Positions 37,421 to 46,118 of a DNA stretch of 64,000 bases are shown piece after piece (the first letter of the stretch is position 1; each line of letters opens with the position of its first letter). The DNA lies in assembly GCF_001435295.1 (NCBI RefSeq), contig NZ_CM003594.1, positions 186,001 to 250,000 on the forward strand. The letters are read 5' to 3'. The position numbers and the translations under genes are program-made. This stretch comes from Psychrobacter sp. P11F6. Its GTDB lineage: Bacteria; Pseudomonadota; Gammaproteobacteria; Pseudomonadales; Moraxellaceae. Below the pieces are notes generated by a model. It saw nothing but the letters and a program-made list of their open reading frames with translations. It did no database searches and was not told the DNA's origin.

Positions 37421-37818
37421 AGTCGCTCTCTTTAGTTATTCGCTATCATAAATGGCTAGCTCGGTATTTGAGCCACGTTTCATGTAAAAGGGTGTTTAAT
37501 CATTTGGGGTAAGAATAGACGATATCACGGCTCGTCATTCAGATTTATCAAAAACAGCTCATCCATTTTGATTGCCGTTAAGGCATCCTTGATAAAAAAC
37601 AGCTGTCGCGGCGTTACTGTCAGTATAAATCTTCTATAGCGACAAATATATAACTAATAACTAATATTCATAATTAATATTTTAAATCAAAACATTAATT
37701 TATGTATTGATGAATTCGATTTTTATTAGTGTCTGTGGTTAAGTAGCTATCTATGATAGATGTGACCGTATCAGAAAAACATTTTTTAACTGCATTTACG
37801 ATATAAGGAAAGCCAATT
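37421..37818. other. Divergent intergenic region, about 400 bases
   Basis: It lies between the acyl-CoA dehydrogenase and the FUSC-family gene. It is AT-rich toward the right. No regulatory motif was identified with confidence. Confidence 0.5.
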
Positions 37819-38946
37819 ATGAGCGCATCCAAGCGTGAGGCAACGCGAGCATCTTGGCTGACAGCGTTATTTGCTCGCATAAAGGCTTTAATTGATGGGG
37901 AGCTGGCGCATCTGCTGACAGTGGACCGTAGTAAGAGACCGTGGCATATGCCAATTATCGCGGCGATTGCGATTAGCTTCCCCGTGTTTGTGGGCGCTTA
38001 TTTTGGTGCTTTATCGTCAGGCATTAAAGCGTCCTTGGGGGCGATGGTTATTTTGAATATACCGTTAGTGGGCAAGCTGCCGTATCGATTGGTGACGGTG
38101 ATGGCTTGGGGTTTTGCCATGTCGCTGTGCTTTGCGCTCGGTCTAATTGCTCAGCAAGTCCCGCTATTAAAACTGCCAATATTTACGCTCATGGCGTTTG
38201 GTATTGTGATTTTTGGACGTTATTATCGTCAGCCACCGCCAGCGGGACTGTTTGTGATGATGGCAGGTGCTATTGCGCTATTTATACCGCTACCTTTGGA
38301 AGACATTTTGCCTGCAACTGGACTGGTGATGCTTGGCAGTGGCTTTGCTTTAGTGATGGCATTGCTGTATTCGTTGTTTTTATTAGCAACGCGCCCAGCG
38401 ACGCCGACGCCTACTTATAGCTACGAGCCAGATACCATTACTGAAAGTTTGATTGTCGCCAGTTTTGTCAGTTTAGCCTTACTCATCGCTGTCACTTTAC
38501 AGCTGTCCAACCCCTATTGGGCAGCAGTTAGCTGCTTTTTGATTATCCAAGGTATTCATTTGCGTACCATGTGGATTAAGCAAATACATCGTTTACTTGG
38601 TACAGTATTGGGCGTGGTTTTGGCGAGTTGGATGTTGTCTTGGGGATTATCAATATGGGGGGTGGCACTGGCGATACTGACGATGATGCTTTGTATCGAG
38701 ACGTTGGTGGATCGACATTATGGTTTGGCAGTCATATTTATCACGCCGCTGACGATATTTATTGCAGAATACGGCAGTGGCCTACCGTTTTCTGAGTCCG
38801 CCTATCAAGAAGTGATTCGCACGCGCCTTTTTGATACCGTGATTGGCTGCTTGGTGGGTTTGAGCGGCGGACTAGTGATGCATTCAACCAACTTACGCAT
38901 ACCGCTACGGCGTATCGAAAACTGGCTACTGGCGCGCTTTGGCTAA
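37819..38946 (+). CDS. FUSC-family inner-membrane protein
   Basis: The 375-residue protein has about ten hydrophobic segments in two groups (roughly residues 45-185 and 215-345). Each group begins with a pattern such as WHMPIIAAIAISFPVFVGAYFGAL and NPYWAAVSCFLIIQGIHLRT typical of the FUSC/aromatic acid exporter family (YccS, AaeB). The long cytoplasmic domain of AaeB is missing, so it is a short version. Its substrate is unknown; export of aromatic acids is a family-level guess only. It shares a terminator with aroE. Confidence 0.8.
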   Translation: MSASKREATRASWLTALFARIKALIDGELAHLLTVDRSKRPWHMPIIAAIAISFPVFVGAYFGALSSGIKASLGAMVILNIPLVGKLPYRLVTVMAWGFAMSLCFALGLIAQQVPLLKLPIFTLMAFGIVIFGRYYRQPPPAGLFVMMAGAIALFIPLPLEDILPATGLVMLGSGFALVMALLYSLFLLATRPATPTPTYSYEPDTITESLIVASFVSLALLIAVTLQLSNPYWAAVSCFLIIQGIHLRTMWIKQIHRLLGTVLGVVLASWMLSWGLSIWGVALAILTMMLCIETLVDRHYGLAVIFITPLTIFIAEYGSGLPFSESAYQEVIRTRLFDTVIGCLVGLSGGLVMHSTNLRIPLRRIENWLLARFG

Positions 38947-38988
38947 TTGATGAGTGTCAAACCACCAGTACGTTTGAAATAAAGTATT

Positions 38989-39027
38989 AAAAAAAGTCGC
39001 ATGAGCTGAGTTCATGCGACTTTTTTT
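38989..39027. terminator. Bidirectional terminator between the FUSC gene and aroE
   Basis: An A-run, GTCGCATGA, a seven-base loop, TCATGCGAC and a seven-base T-run form a symmetrical hairpin between convergent genes. Confidence 0.94.
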
Positions 39028-39041
39028 ATGTCAATTTTCGA

Positions 39042-39902
39042 TTAACGACTGTGTAGCGTTTCAGTCGCTTGCACAACATCGATCGTATGACCTGTCCAAC
39101 GCTCAAAACTTAGCGCTGCTTGCCCGATGAGCATGCCATAGCCATCAGAAATCTGCGCGCCACGTGCAGAAAAATGCTGCAAAAACGGCAGCGTGCGTCC
39201 GTACATCATGTCATAAGCATAGTCACCATTTAGCGTGTCGCTTAGTGGTAGCGTATCTGCTGATAAACCAATAGAAGTCGCATTGATGATAATATCAAAC
39301 TGTCCATTCAATTCAGTCGTGCGACAAGTTTCAATCTGCTGCTCATGAATAGCAGTGCTTGCCGCGCTAAGCTCAGTGACTAACGCTGTTGCCTTGCTCA
39401 GCGTGCGATTGGCAATCGTAAGATGTGCGATACCGGCTTCAATCAATGGCAATATCACCCCACGTGCTGCGCCGCCTGCGCCAATGAGTGCCACGCGAGC
39501 ACCATTCAATGGCCAATCCAAACTTACGATGTGATTGACCAGTCCTTGTCCATCGGTATTATCGCCATACAATGCCTCGGTGATCGGCACGCCACTTTTC
39601 ACCAGCGCTTTATTTAGTAGCAGCGTATTGACTGCGCCCGCAACCTTGGCATGTTCAGATAAACCACCGCGCGCCGCGCAGCAGTCATAAGCGATTTGTT
39701 TAAAAGGTACAGTGACGTTGGCTCCAACGCCGCCGCCCTGAAAAAATGCCTCAAGCACCGCGGTAAAACTGGCTGCATCATCGGGGCAATATTGGCGTTG
39801 ATAGCTAATCTCAATACCCGTCTGCGCTGCAAATAACGTATGAATTTCAGGGGATTTGCTGTGGGCAATGGGATTGCCGATAACGATAAAATGCTGGGTC
39901 AT
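39042..39902 (-). CDS. aroE: Shikimate dehydrogenase
   Basis: AroE reduces 3-dehydroshikimate with NADPH in aromatic amino-acid synthesis. The shikimate site begins GNPIAHSKSPEIH near residue 10; the catalytic lysine lies in NVTVPFKQ; the cofactor loop is LIGAGGAARGVILPL, followed by NRTLSKA. The frame extends 30 codons upstream to 39992, but the ATG at 39902 matches the family's start (MTQHFIVIGNP). The 286-residue length is typical. Confidence 0.96.
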   Translation of the reverse strand: MTQHFIVIGNPIAHSKSPEIHTLFAAQTGIEISYQRQYCPDDAASFTAVLEAFFQGGGVGANVTVPFKQIAYDCCAARGGLSEHAKVAGAVNTLLLNKALVKSGVPITEALYGDNTDGQGLVNHIVSLDWPLNGARVALIGAGGAARGVILPLIEAGIAHLTIANRTLSKATALVTELSAASTAIHEQQIETCRTTELNGQFDIIINATSIGLSADTLPLSDTLNGDYAYDMMYGRTLPFLQHFSARGAQISDGYGMLIGQAALSFERWTGHTIDVVQATETLHSR

Positions 39903-40331
39903 AATGGGTCTGCTTGCGGTAAGAGGCAAAAATTGATCAGTAGAAGGGCATTGATATACAATCATCATAAGGGATAACGCTATATTTGACAAATCGGTGG
40001 TCTAACGAGTAAATACTTGAATAGGTAGGTTTTTTGACAGATTATATCTTTAACAAATCTGTACTGTCTGGGAGCGTTATCCGTAACGTAAAGGGTGGTC
40101 AAGTGTTAAGCAGTTGGGTAAACTAGAGAGCATGAAAATTTTATATTGATATTTTGGCAGTTGCATAACTATCAGTAACTGAACTGTCAAACACCAAGTC
40201 ATATGAAACGGACATAACAAACTGAGTCATACAATACCAAGTATAAGAACGCTTGTTTATAAAACATAATGTCCATTATCAGCGGCCTATCTGCCTGCTC
40301 GTTAATACTATTTTGAGAATCATCTAAAAGT
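39903..40331. other. Divergent intergenic region upstream of aroE and a lipoprotein gene
   Basis: About 430 bases of AT-rich sequence with no gene, repeat or RNA that I recognise. Confidence 0.5.
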
Positions 40332-41012
40332 GTGAGTAAATTGCCCATGTGGAATAATAGCCTACAGACCCTCTTAGTCGGTACGATAATGGCAGTCGGT
40401 GTGTCGCTCAGTGGCTGTGATAGCAGTAAAGACGACGCCCAAAAAGATGCCGATATGAGCGAGCAAACCGTCGCTGACGATGCGCTAGTACAGGACAATG
40501 CTGCGCCGAACGCCGATTTAGACGGCGCTACTGCTCAGCAAGGTAGACAAGTGAAATATGACGTTGCGGGATGGGGCACTAAAAATGTAGCGTCACTGAA
40601 TGTCGATAATTTAGATGAGATCAAGGCGACTTTTGGTAAGGTCATGAGCACTGATGAGAACAGCCTCGACTATGCCAGTAATCCAGCCGCCAAATATCGC
40701 TTTATGGATACCGATGCGCCGTATTTGGATTTGATTGATTCTGAAAAGTATCTCGAACTGGGCTGGTACTTTGCCAATCCTACTGACTCTGATAAAGAAA
40801 AAGAGATAAGCCAAAACCATGCCGAAAAAGCGCATAAGCTTGCCCGCCAACTGATGGGTGATGAGGGCGGACAACTGATTTCTGATATGCTTAATGGTCA
40901 AATTATCAAAAATAAAGTCATCGGTGGTCAAAAAATAGAACTGGCAAAATGTGAGTTCTATAGCTGTATGCTGGTCATCAATAAATCTGCTGCCCAAACA
41001 GATAAGAAGTAA
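40332..41012 (+). CDS. Lipoprotein of unknown function
   Basis: The 226-residue product has a lipoprotein signal: hydrophobic segment and lipobox LSGC (Cys at about 29), followed by DSSKDDAQ, where Asp after the cysteine suggests inner-membrane retention by the rule known from E. coli. A 40-residue acidic linker leads to a folded domain (KYDVAGWGTKNVASLNVDNLDEI onward) that I do not recognise. The GTG at 40332 supplies a lysine before the hydrophobic stretch; an ATG five codons later (40347) is an alternative start. It ends three bases before pabC and may be cotranscribed with it. Confidence 0.72.
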   Translation: MSKLPMWNNSLQTLLVGTIMAVGVSLSGCDSSKDDAQKDADMSEQTVADDALVQDNAAPNADLDGATAQQGRQVKYDVAGWGTKNVASLNVDNLDEIKATFGKVMSTDENSLDYASNPAAKYRFMDTDAPYLDLIDSEKYLELGWYFANPTDSDKEKEISQNHAEKAHKLARQLMGDEGGQLISDMLNGQIIKNKVIGGQKIELAKCEFYSCMLVINKSAAQTDKK

Positions 41013-41015
41013 GCG

Positions 41016-41963
41016 ATGCAGCCATCAAATAGCTGGGTCTGTTTATCTTCACTAGACAAGCAGACCGCCGTATCGACTGCTTCATTAGACAATCGTGGGT
41101 TGGCATATGGCGATGGATTTTTTACCACGATGGGGGTCATCGATGGGCAGATACTGTGGTTGGCTCATCATCAGCAGCGCCTTGTTTACCATGCCGAAGC
41201 TTTACAACTTGAATTAGACAGTCATTCTGTCATGGCTCTATTGCAGACGCATGCCGAGCAACTACAACAAGGCATGCTGAAGCTGATGGTGACTCGCGCC
41301 GTGCAAGATGTCCGTGGTTATGGCTATGTGCCAACCACATCTGGTAGCGCTTGTGAGATTTGGCTAAAATCCTCTGCGATGACCGTCACTACGACTGAGC
41401 AATTACGCTTGCCTGATGGGTGCTCAATCCCGATGCAGCCTATCAGTTCTGCCATTTGCCTATCTTCGCAGCTTGCCTGCTTACCGCCACCATTAGCAGG
41501 ACTCAAAAGCCTCAATCGCCTTGATAATGTACTGGCAAGTGGTGAGCTACAAGGCATCAAAGCCCAAGTATTGGAACACTGTATCAAACCCAGCATCAGT
41601 GAGGGGCTGCTACGAGATATGAGTGGTCGTTGGGTTGAAGGTACGATGAGCAATGTCTTTTATCAATTATCAGAGCAGCAATCCTCAAAATCCGCAAGCC
41701 ATTTAGACATCAATAAAAATGATCCGAATTATTTAGACCAAGGTCAATGGCATACACCTTCGATGGCGCAAGCGGGCGTCGCTGGCGTGATGCGGCAAGT
41801 GCTTATCGATGCGTTATCGACTAGCAAACATCCCGTCATTATCAGATCATTAAAAGATGAGGATTTGCCACAGTTAAGCCAGCTATTCTTTTGCAATGCG
41901 CTGCGTGGTGTCATGCCAATGAGTAGCCTGACGTTATTATCGGGTGAAATGGTGAGATTTTGA
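41016..41963 (+). CDS. pabC: Aminodeoxychorismate lyase
   Basis: PabC is a PLP enzyme that releases pyruvate from aminodeoxychorismate to make p-aminobenzoate for folate. The fold-type IV features are DNRGLAYGDGFFTTM near 26-40, the PLP lysine K164 in LAGLKSLNRLD and the late GTMSNVFY and GVMRQVL segments. An insert near 225-250 (SSKSASHLDINKND) is unusual. In most gammaproteobacteria mltG and tmk follow at once; here a restriction cassette lies between pabC and mltG. Confidence 0.92.
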   Translation: MQPSNSWVCLSSLDKQTAVSTASLDNRGLAYGDGFFTTMGVIDGQILWLAHHQQRLVYHAEALQLELDSHSVMALLQTHAEQLQQGMLKLMVTRAVQDVRGYGYVPTTSGSACEIWLKSSAMTVTTTEQLRLPDGCSIPMQPISSAICLSSQLACLPPPLAGLKSLNRLDNVLASGELQGIKAQVLEHCIKPSISEGLLRDMSGRWVEGTMSNVFYQLSEQQSSKSASHLDINKNDPNYLDQGQWHTPSMAQAGVAGVMRQVLIDALSTSKHPVIIRSLKDEDLPQLSQLFFCNALRGVMPMSSLTLLSGEMVRF

Positions 41964-41969
41964 GCGATT

Positions 41970-42167
41970 CTAATCGTATTTAAAAATATTAAACTTGGTA
42001 TCAATAAAGTCATCTGGGTACAAAATAACTTCCTCATTGTGATACATATCTTGCGCTTTTAATAGTGCTTCTTGCTCGTTCTCTGCGTTAACCTCCACGA
42101 TATTATTCAACGTCTCGACAATCTCTATCTGAAAGGCTCTCTTCAGTTTTTTATCTACTTTCATCAT
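41970..42167 (-). CDS. dpnD: DpnD/PcfM-family protein of a DpnI-type restriction cassette
   Basis: This 65-residue protein shows the family pattern FQIEIVETLNNIVEVNAENEQEAL followed by MYHNEEVILYPDDF. In Streptococcus pneumoniae dpnD accompanies the DpnI endonuclease gene; its function there is not established. A GGGGATAG ribosome site precedes two possible ATGs. It is on the same strand as the DpnI homologue, separated from it by a gene on the other strand, and ends six bases from the pabC stop. Confidence 0.85.
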   Translation of the reverse strand: MMKVDKKLKRAFQIEIVETLNNIVEVNAENEQEALLKAQDMYHNEEVILYPDDFIDTKFNIFKYD

Positions 42168-42322
42168 TACTATCCCCGATATACGCTTATCAAAATTTCC
42201 TGAGTATTTATATATTCTAGGTTAGCAAAGGCGCTTAAAAAGAAGTGATCGTCTTTTGTTACGTAGACTTGTGCGATAAGGAAAATCGATCAATGATAGT
42301 GTTTTGATAAGGAGAGATATCC

Positions 42323-42889
42323 ATGGACTACATCTACGAAGATGAACGAATACCTTTACAAATCCGTCGACTATTAATTTTTGATGAGATTTGCAAATTA
42401 GCAAAAAAACAACCTGATGAAATTATTCATTTATCAAGATTCACTGAATTGTCGCTCGGTGTTATGTATTTGAAAGACTTTAAAAAGTTTATCGCGTTTG
42501 GCGGTGTGTTTGAGTACGCAGAAACAAGAGAAGAAGTTATCGAGCAACGTATTAGAGTTTTTCCTAACGACGAACCAGTAAAACGTGCGCTGACAGTTAA
42601 CTTAAAGCAGTTTACTCAGCCCGCGCGTACAGCTATCCAGCTGGTCTGGTATTGGAATAACTATGTTAAAAATAGAATGCATGCTTACGTCGATTATCGA
42701 GAAGAGCACTTTTTTAAAATCAATGATGAAATTGATGGAGAGTATCCACCGCATAAGTTTCATGGCCGTTTAGTTGCAACGGCACGTTTACCTTTATGGG
42801 ACGATAGAGAGGAATTAATTGCAGATGTCTACCGTAATAATAAAGGGCAACCAAGACCTGAACGCTTCAATGAGAAACGTTTAATATAA
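42323..42889 (+). CDS. Unrecognised 188-residue protein inside the DpnI cassette
   Basis: I do not recognise a family. The protein is soluble-looking, rich in charged and aromatic residues, with no signal peptide or membrane segment. The N-terminal 60 residues look helical (RRLLIFDEICKLAKKQPDE). A central region is rich in Trp, Tyr and His (QLVWYWNNYVKN, YVDYREEHFFK, PPHKFHGRL). The gene has a strong AAGGAGAG ribosome site nine bases before the ATG, which supports its being real. Its 3' end overlaps the dpnI 3' end by nine bases in convergent orientation. Regulator, immunity factor or partner of the nuclease are all possible. Confidence 0.72.
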   Translation: MDYIYEDERIPLQIRRLLIFDEICKLAKKQPDEIIHLSRFTELSLGVMYLKDFKKFIAFGGVFEYAETREEVIEQRIRVFPNDEPVKRALTVNLKQFTQPARTAIQLVWYWNNYVKNRMHAYVDYREEHFFKINDEIDGEYPPHKFHGRLVATARLPLWDDREELIADVYRNNKGQPRPERFNEKRLI

Positions 42890-43645
42890 TTTTCGATAAT
42901 GCCCGCGACCGATAAATTCAATAATGCCTCTATCACGTAACACTTGTAGCTGCTGACGAATTTTATCTTTAATATGATTGTTTTCGGGATGCTTAAGCTT
43001 TAATAGTTCAGCAAAAGCATAAACCTGATTGAGAGAAAAATTAACGTTCAGTTTATCAATACATTGCCAAACATCTAACGTCCAACCACGTGAGGTCGTA
43101 GATTGCTCGCGTAAAAACAAGGTTTTTTGAAATTGCTCGGTGACATTATCGCGTGGTATGACTTGCTGGTTTTTCACCAAAAATACTTTGCCTGATTCGG
43201 GTACTTGTCGCAAATCAATATTGCAACCAACCCAGCCTGCACGTTTAGCATTGGCTGATAAAGGTTTGCGTTTAACAATCATATCCGGTTTAAAAAAATG
43301 CTTAGGGATGATTAAAAAGTTATTAACTCTATATTCTGGCGAATAGGTTAAAAAGAAAAAGCTTGGATTATTGTCGCTATTGATACGCTCAATCATGGTG
43401 TCATAAGCGCCGTCATTGATAATGTTGCTTAATTTTGCTTGCTTACTTTTTAGCTCATATTGCTCATTACAATTTGCACAATAAAAGTCAGCGACAGGCT
43501 GATTGTTAGTAAATTCCGCCAATGGTTGAGCATCGCAATTAGGGCAGTAACTTTGCTTAGCAACCCAATCTTCACTGAGTACTCTAATGATTTGACTAGG
43601 CGACCTGTAATTTTTGGCAAGGTTTTGATTAAAATGTAGGTTCAT
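42881..43645 (-). CDS. dpnI: Methylation-dependent type IIM restriction endonuclease DpnI
   Basis: DpnI cuts GATC only when the adenine is methylated, restricting DNA from Dam-positive sources. This 254-residue protein has the same length as pneumococcal DpnI as I recall it, and closely parallels it. Zinc ligands are C34-x2-C37 and C56-x2-C59. The PD-(D/E)xK catalytic triad is D53, E64 and K66 (PVAD...ELK). NDGAYDTM, FFFLTY and RRAGWIG-like (KRAGWVGCNIDL) blocks follow. The C-terminal winged helix that also reads methylated DNA is present (IKDKIRQQLQVLRDRGIIEF). All key residues are intact. A host carrying it should lack Dam methylation. Confidence 0.95.
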   Translation of the reverse strand: MNLHFNQNLAKNYRSPSQIIRVLSEDWVAKQSYCPNCDAQPLAEFTNNQPVADFYCANCNEQYELKSKQAKLSNIINDGAYDTMIERINSDNNPSFFFLTYSPEYRVNNFLIIPKHFFKPDMIVKRKPLSANAKRAGWVGCNIDLRQVPESGKVFLVKNQQVIPRDNVTEQFQKTLFLREQSTTSRGWTLDVWQCIDKLNVNFSLNQVYAFAELLKLKHPENNHIKDKIRQQLQVLRDRGIIEFIGRGHYRKLY

Positions 43646-43812
43646 AACCAGTTTTCGTTATTAAAGAAAAGGAAAAACAACAAAAGAAGGTAGAAATATT
43701 AGCCCATATCAGCAGGCGTAAATACCAAGATAATTCATAAGCTAAGCAAATACCATTGAAAATCGCACGGTTCAGTGCTAAATTCTAGCAAACTTCTGCC
43801 TCGCGAGTTGCC

Positions 43813-45105
43813 ATGAGCAAGCCTACATCTGAAACGCCTCCTGAACGCCCTAATGAAACGCCATCGAATAAACCAGATAGCAGTGTTGAGGAGCGTGTCG
43901 ATACCACACTACCTGACGCGCAACCAGCAGTCGATGGGGTAGAGGAAACGCCAGCGACAGATGTGTCACTCATCAGTGGAGCGGCTAAGCCACGCGAATA
44001 TAAAGCGGATAATCAATCGTTCTTTATGCAGCGTGGTTATCAAGTGTTGCTAGTACTGGGGCTTATCGCTGCGTTTTTCTTAGTGATGGTCTATCAGACA
44101 TTGTTTGGGCGGATTGAGCAGCCAAAGCAAATGGTCACCATTGAGCAGGGTCAGAGCTATTACGGCTTACTGCCGCAGTGGCAACAGCAAATCCCGCTGT
44201 TCTCTGCCACGATTGCCAAGCTCTATATGAAAACACAAGTCGATGGCCCCTTACATGCTGGTATTTATCAATTACCAGAAAACCCTACCTTTGCTGAAAC
44301 GCTACATATACTTGGGCAAGGGGTAAAAGCATCGATGGTAAAAGTGCAAATCATTGAAGGCAAAACCTCTAAAGATTTATATCAAACATTGAGGGACAAT
44401 AAAGGCATCAAAAAAGAGGTGCTGACCGACGATAGTGGCAATGATAGAGACAATGCTGGTATTGCTCAAGCGTTGGATTTGGTCGGTATATTGCCAAATG
44501 AAGTGATCAATAGTAGCGATCCTATCGTCAATCACAATCTTGAAGGCTGGTTTGCCCCTGATACTTATTATTATGGTGAAGGCAGCACTGATAAGCAGGT
44601 ACTGACCGATTTATATAAGCGTCAACAGCAAGTATTGACTGAAGCGTGGGAAAATCGTGCGCCCAATTTGCCTTATAAGACGCCTTATGAGGCGTTAGTG
44701 ATGGCCTCTATCATCGAAAAAGAAACCAGTGTGGCAGAAGAGCGTCCTTTGGTCTCTGCGGTGTTTAGAAATCGTTTAGATAAAGGCATGCGAATGCAGA
44801 CCGATCCGACCATCATCTATGGTATGGGCAGTCGCTATGAAGGCAACATTCGCCGTAAAGACATTGATGAAAGAACGTCTTATAACACCTATCAAATTGA
44901 TGGCCTACCGCCAACACCTATCGCGCTACCATCGGCTGCCTCTATCGAAGCGACCTTGCATCCAGCAGATAGTGACGCATTGTACTTTGTAGCGACGGGT
45001 AATGGCGGGCACAAATTTACCAATAGCTTGGCGGCGCACAATCAAGCGGTAAAAGAATATCTCGGTGTCATGCGTGAGAAAAAATCACAAACCCCGCCGC
45101 AGTAA
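43813..45105 (+). CDS. mltG: Endolytic murein transglycosylase MltG
   Basis: MltG cuts nascent glycan strands and is thought to set their length. The protein has a 70-residue acidic, Pro/Thr-rich cytoplasmic leader, one membrane segment (about 76-97), a LysM-like region and the YceG catalytic domain with catalytic Glu302 in ASIIEKET, then QTDPTIIYG, DGLPPTPIALPS and ATGNGGHKF. Its length of 430 exceeds E. coli's 340 mainly through the leader. tmk follows, matching the usual pabC-mltG-tmk order. Confidence 0.95.
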   Translation: MSKPTSETPPERPNETPSNKPDSSVEERVDTTLPDAQPAVDGVEETPATDVSLISGAAKPREYKADNQSFFMQRGYQVLLVLGLIAAFFLVMVYQTLFGRIEQPKQMVTIEQGQSYYGLLPQWQQQIPLFSATIAKLYMKTQVDGPLHAGIYQLPENPTFAETLHILGQGVKASMVKVQIIEGKTSKDLYQTLRDNKGIKKEVLTDDSGNDRDNAGIAQALDLVGILPNEVINSSDPIVNHNLEGWFAPDTYYYGEGSTDKQVLTDLYKRQQQVLTEAWENRAPNLPYKTPYEALVMASIIEKETSVAEERPLVSAVFRNRLDKGMRMQTDPTIIYGMGSRYEGNIRRKDIDERTSYNTYQIDGLPPTPIALPSAASIEATLHPADSDALYFVATGNGGHKFTNSLAAHNQAVKEYLGVMREKKSQTPPQ

Positions 45106-45203
45106 TTTAATCCTCTATCTTTTTTCAAAACCTATCGAGAAATGAGCGTTATGCAACTGTCTACATAACGACATAACGCTCATCAATGACATAAGGTCAT
45201 ATC

Positions 45204-45929
45204 ATGTCAGCATCTATACAAGACCATGTATCTCAAATATTCCAGTCGCAAGCAAGTCAGCCCAAAGCAAGCAATGACATCAATGATATCGCACTCAATC
45301 AAGGGCGCTTTATTAGTTTTGAAGGTACTGAGGGCGTAGGCAAAACGACTGCCATTGAGCAGCTGTGCACACGCTTAGACGATAACAATATTGCGTATCT
45401 GCATACCCGTGAGCCGGGTGGTAGCCCGTTTGCAGAACGTTTGCGCGCTATATTATTGGACCCTGCGACCGACATCAATGATGATACAGAGCTATTGCTA
45501 CTATTTGCGGCGCGCTGCGATCATATGCAGCAAGTGATTTTGCCAGCGTTACAACGTGGGACGTGGGTAATATGCGATCGTTTTACCGATTCTACCATTG
45601 CTTATCAGGGCTTTGGGCGGGCACATGGCGATGCGGTGGTACGAGCCAAAATTGAATCACTTATCGAGCAGTTTGTGCCGCAACTACCTGAGCTGACATT
45701 GTGGCTGGATTTGCCCGTATTAGAAGGTATGACACGCGCTAATAAACGTAGCGCCGCTGATAGATTTGAGCAGCAAGCGACCGAGTTTTTTACTTGGGTG
45801 CATAAAGGCTTTAACACGCTGGCGACTCAGCACCCCGAACGGATACAGCGCATTGACGCATCAGGCACAGCCGATGAGGTGGGCGCGCGAGTATGGCAGA
45901 CGGTACAAGGCAGAGTTGATGTTTCGTAA
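45204..45929 (+). CDS. tmk: Thymidylate kinase
   Basis: Tmk phosphorylates dTMP to dTDP. The P-loop is FEGTEGVGKTT (39-49), followed by TREPGGSPFAERLR and the DRFTDSTIAYQG substrate loop. About 33 residues precede the conserved start of the domain, which is longer than in E. coli. The ATG at 45204 has an AAGGTC site and no better internal start is evident. holB is not adjacent in this window; the next gene is convergent. Confidence 0.95.
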   Translation: MSASIQDHVSQIFQSQASQPKASNDINDIALNQGRFISFEGTEGVGKTTAIEQLCTRLDDNNIAYLHTREPGGSPFAERLRAILLDPATDINDDTELLLLFAARCDHMQQVILPALQRGTWVICDRFTDSTIAYQGFGRAHGDAVVRAKIESLIEQFVPQLPELTLWLDLPVLEGMTRANKRSAADRFEQQATEFFTWVHKGFNTLATQHPERIQRIDASGTADEVGARVWQTVQGRVDVS

Positions 45930-45960
45930 CGGATTTTATAAAGCCATCACCTAGCCAAAT

Positions 45961-45990
45961 AAAAAGCCCCAACATTGCGTTGGGGCTTTT
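45961..45990. terminator. Bidirectional terminator between tmk and the antiporter gene
   Basis: AGCCCCAAC, a five-base loop and GTTGGGGCT are flanked by A and T runs. Confidence 0.92.
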
Positions 45991-46118
45991 GTGTTCTATA
46001 AACTGTTATATTCTATAAAGTATCAAAACAGTCATCAAGATATTGTCAAAACTTTGTTAAATCAAAGCTGTGGCAATGATCATTTATCCTGTTTATTCAC
46101 AGCTTTATTATCTGAAAT

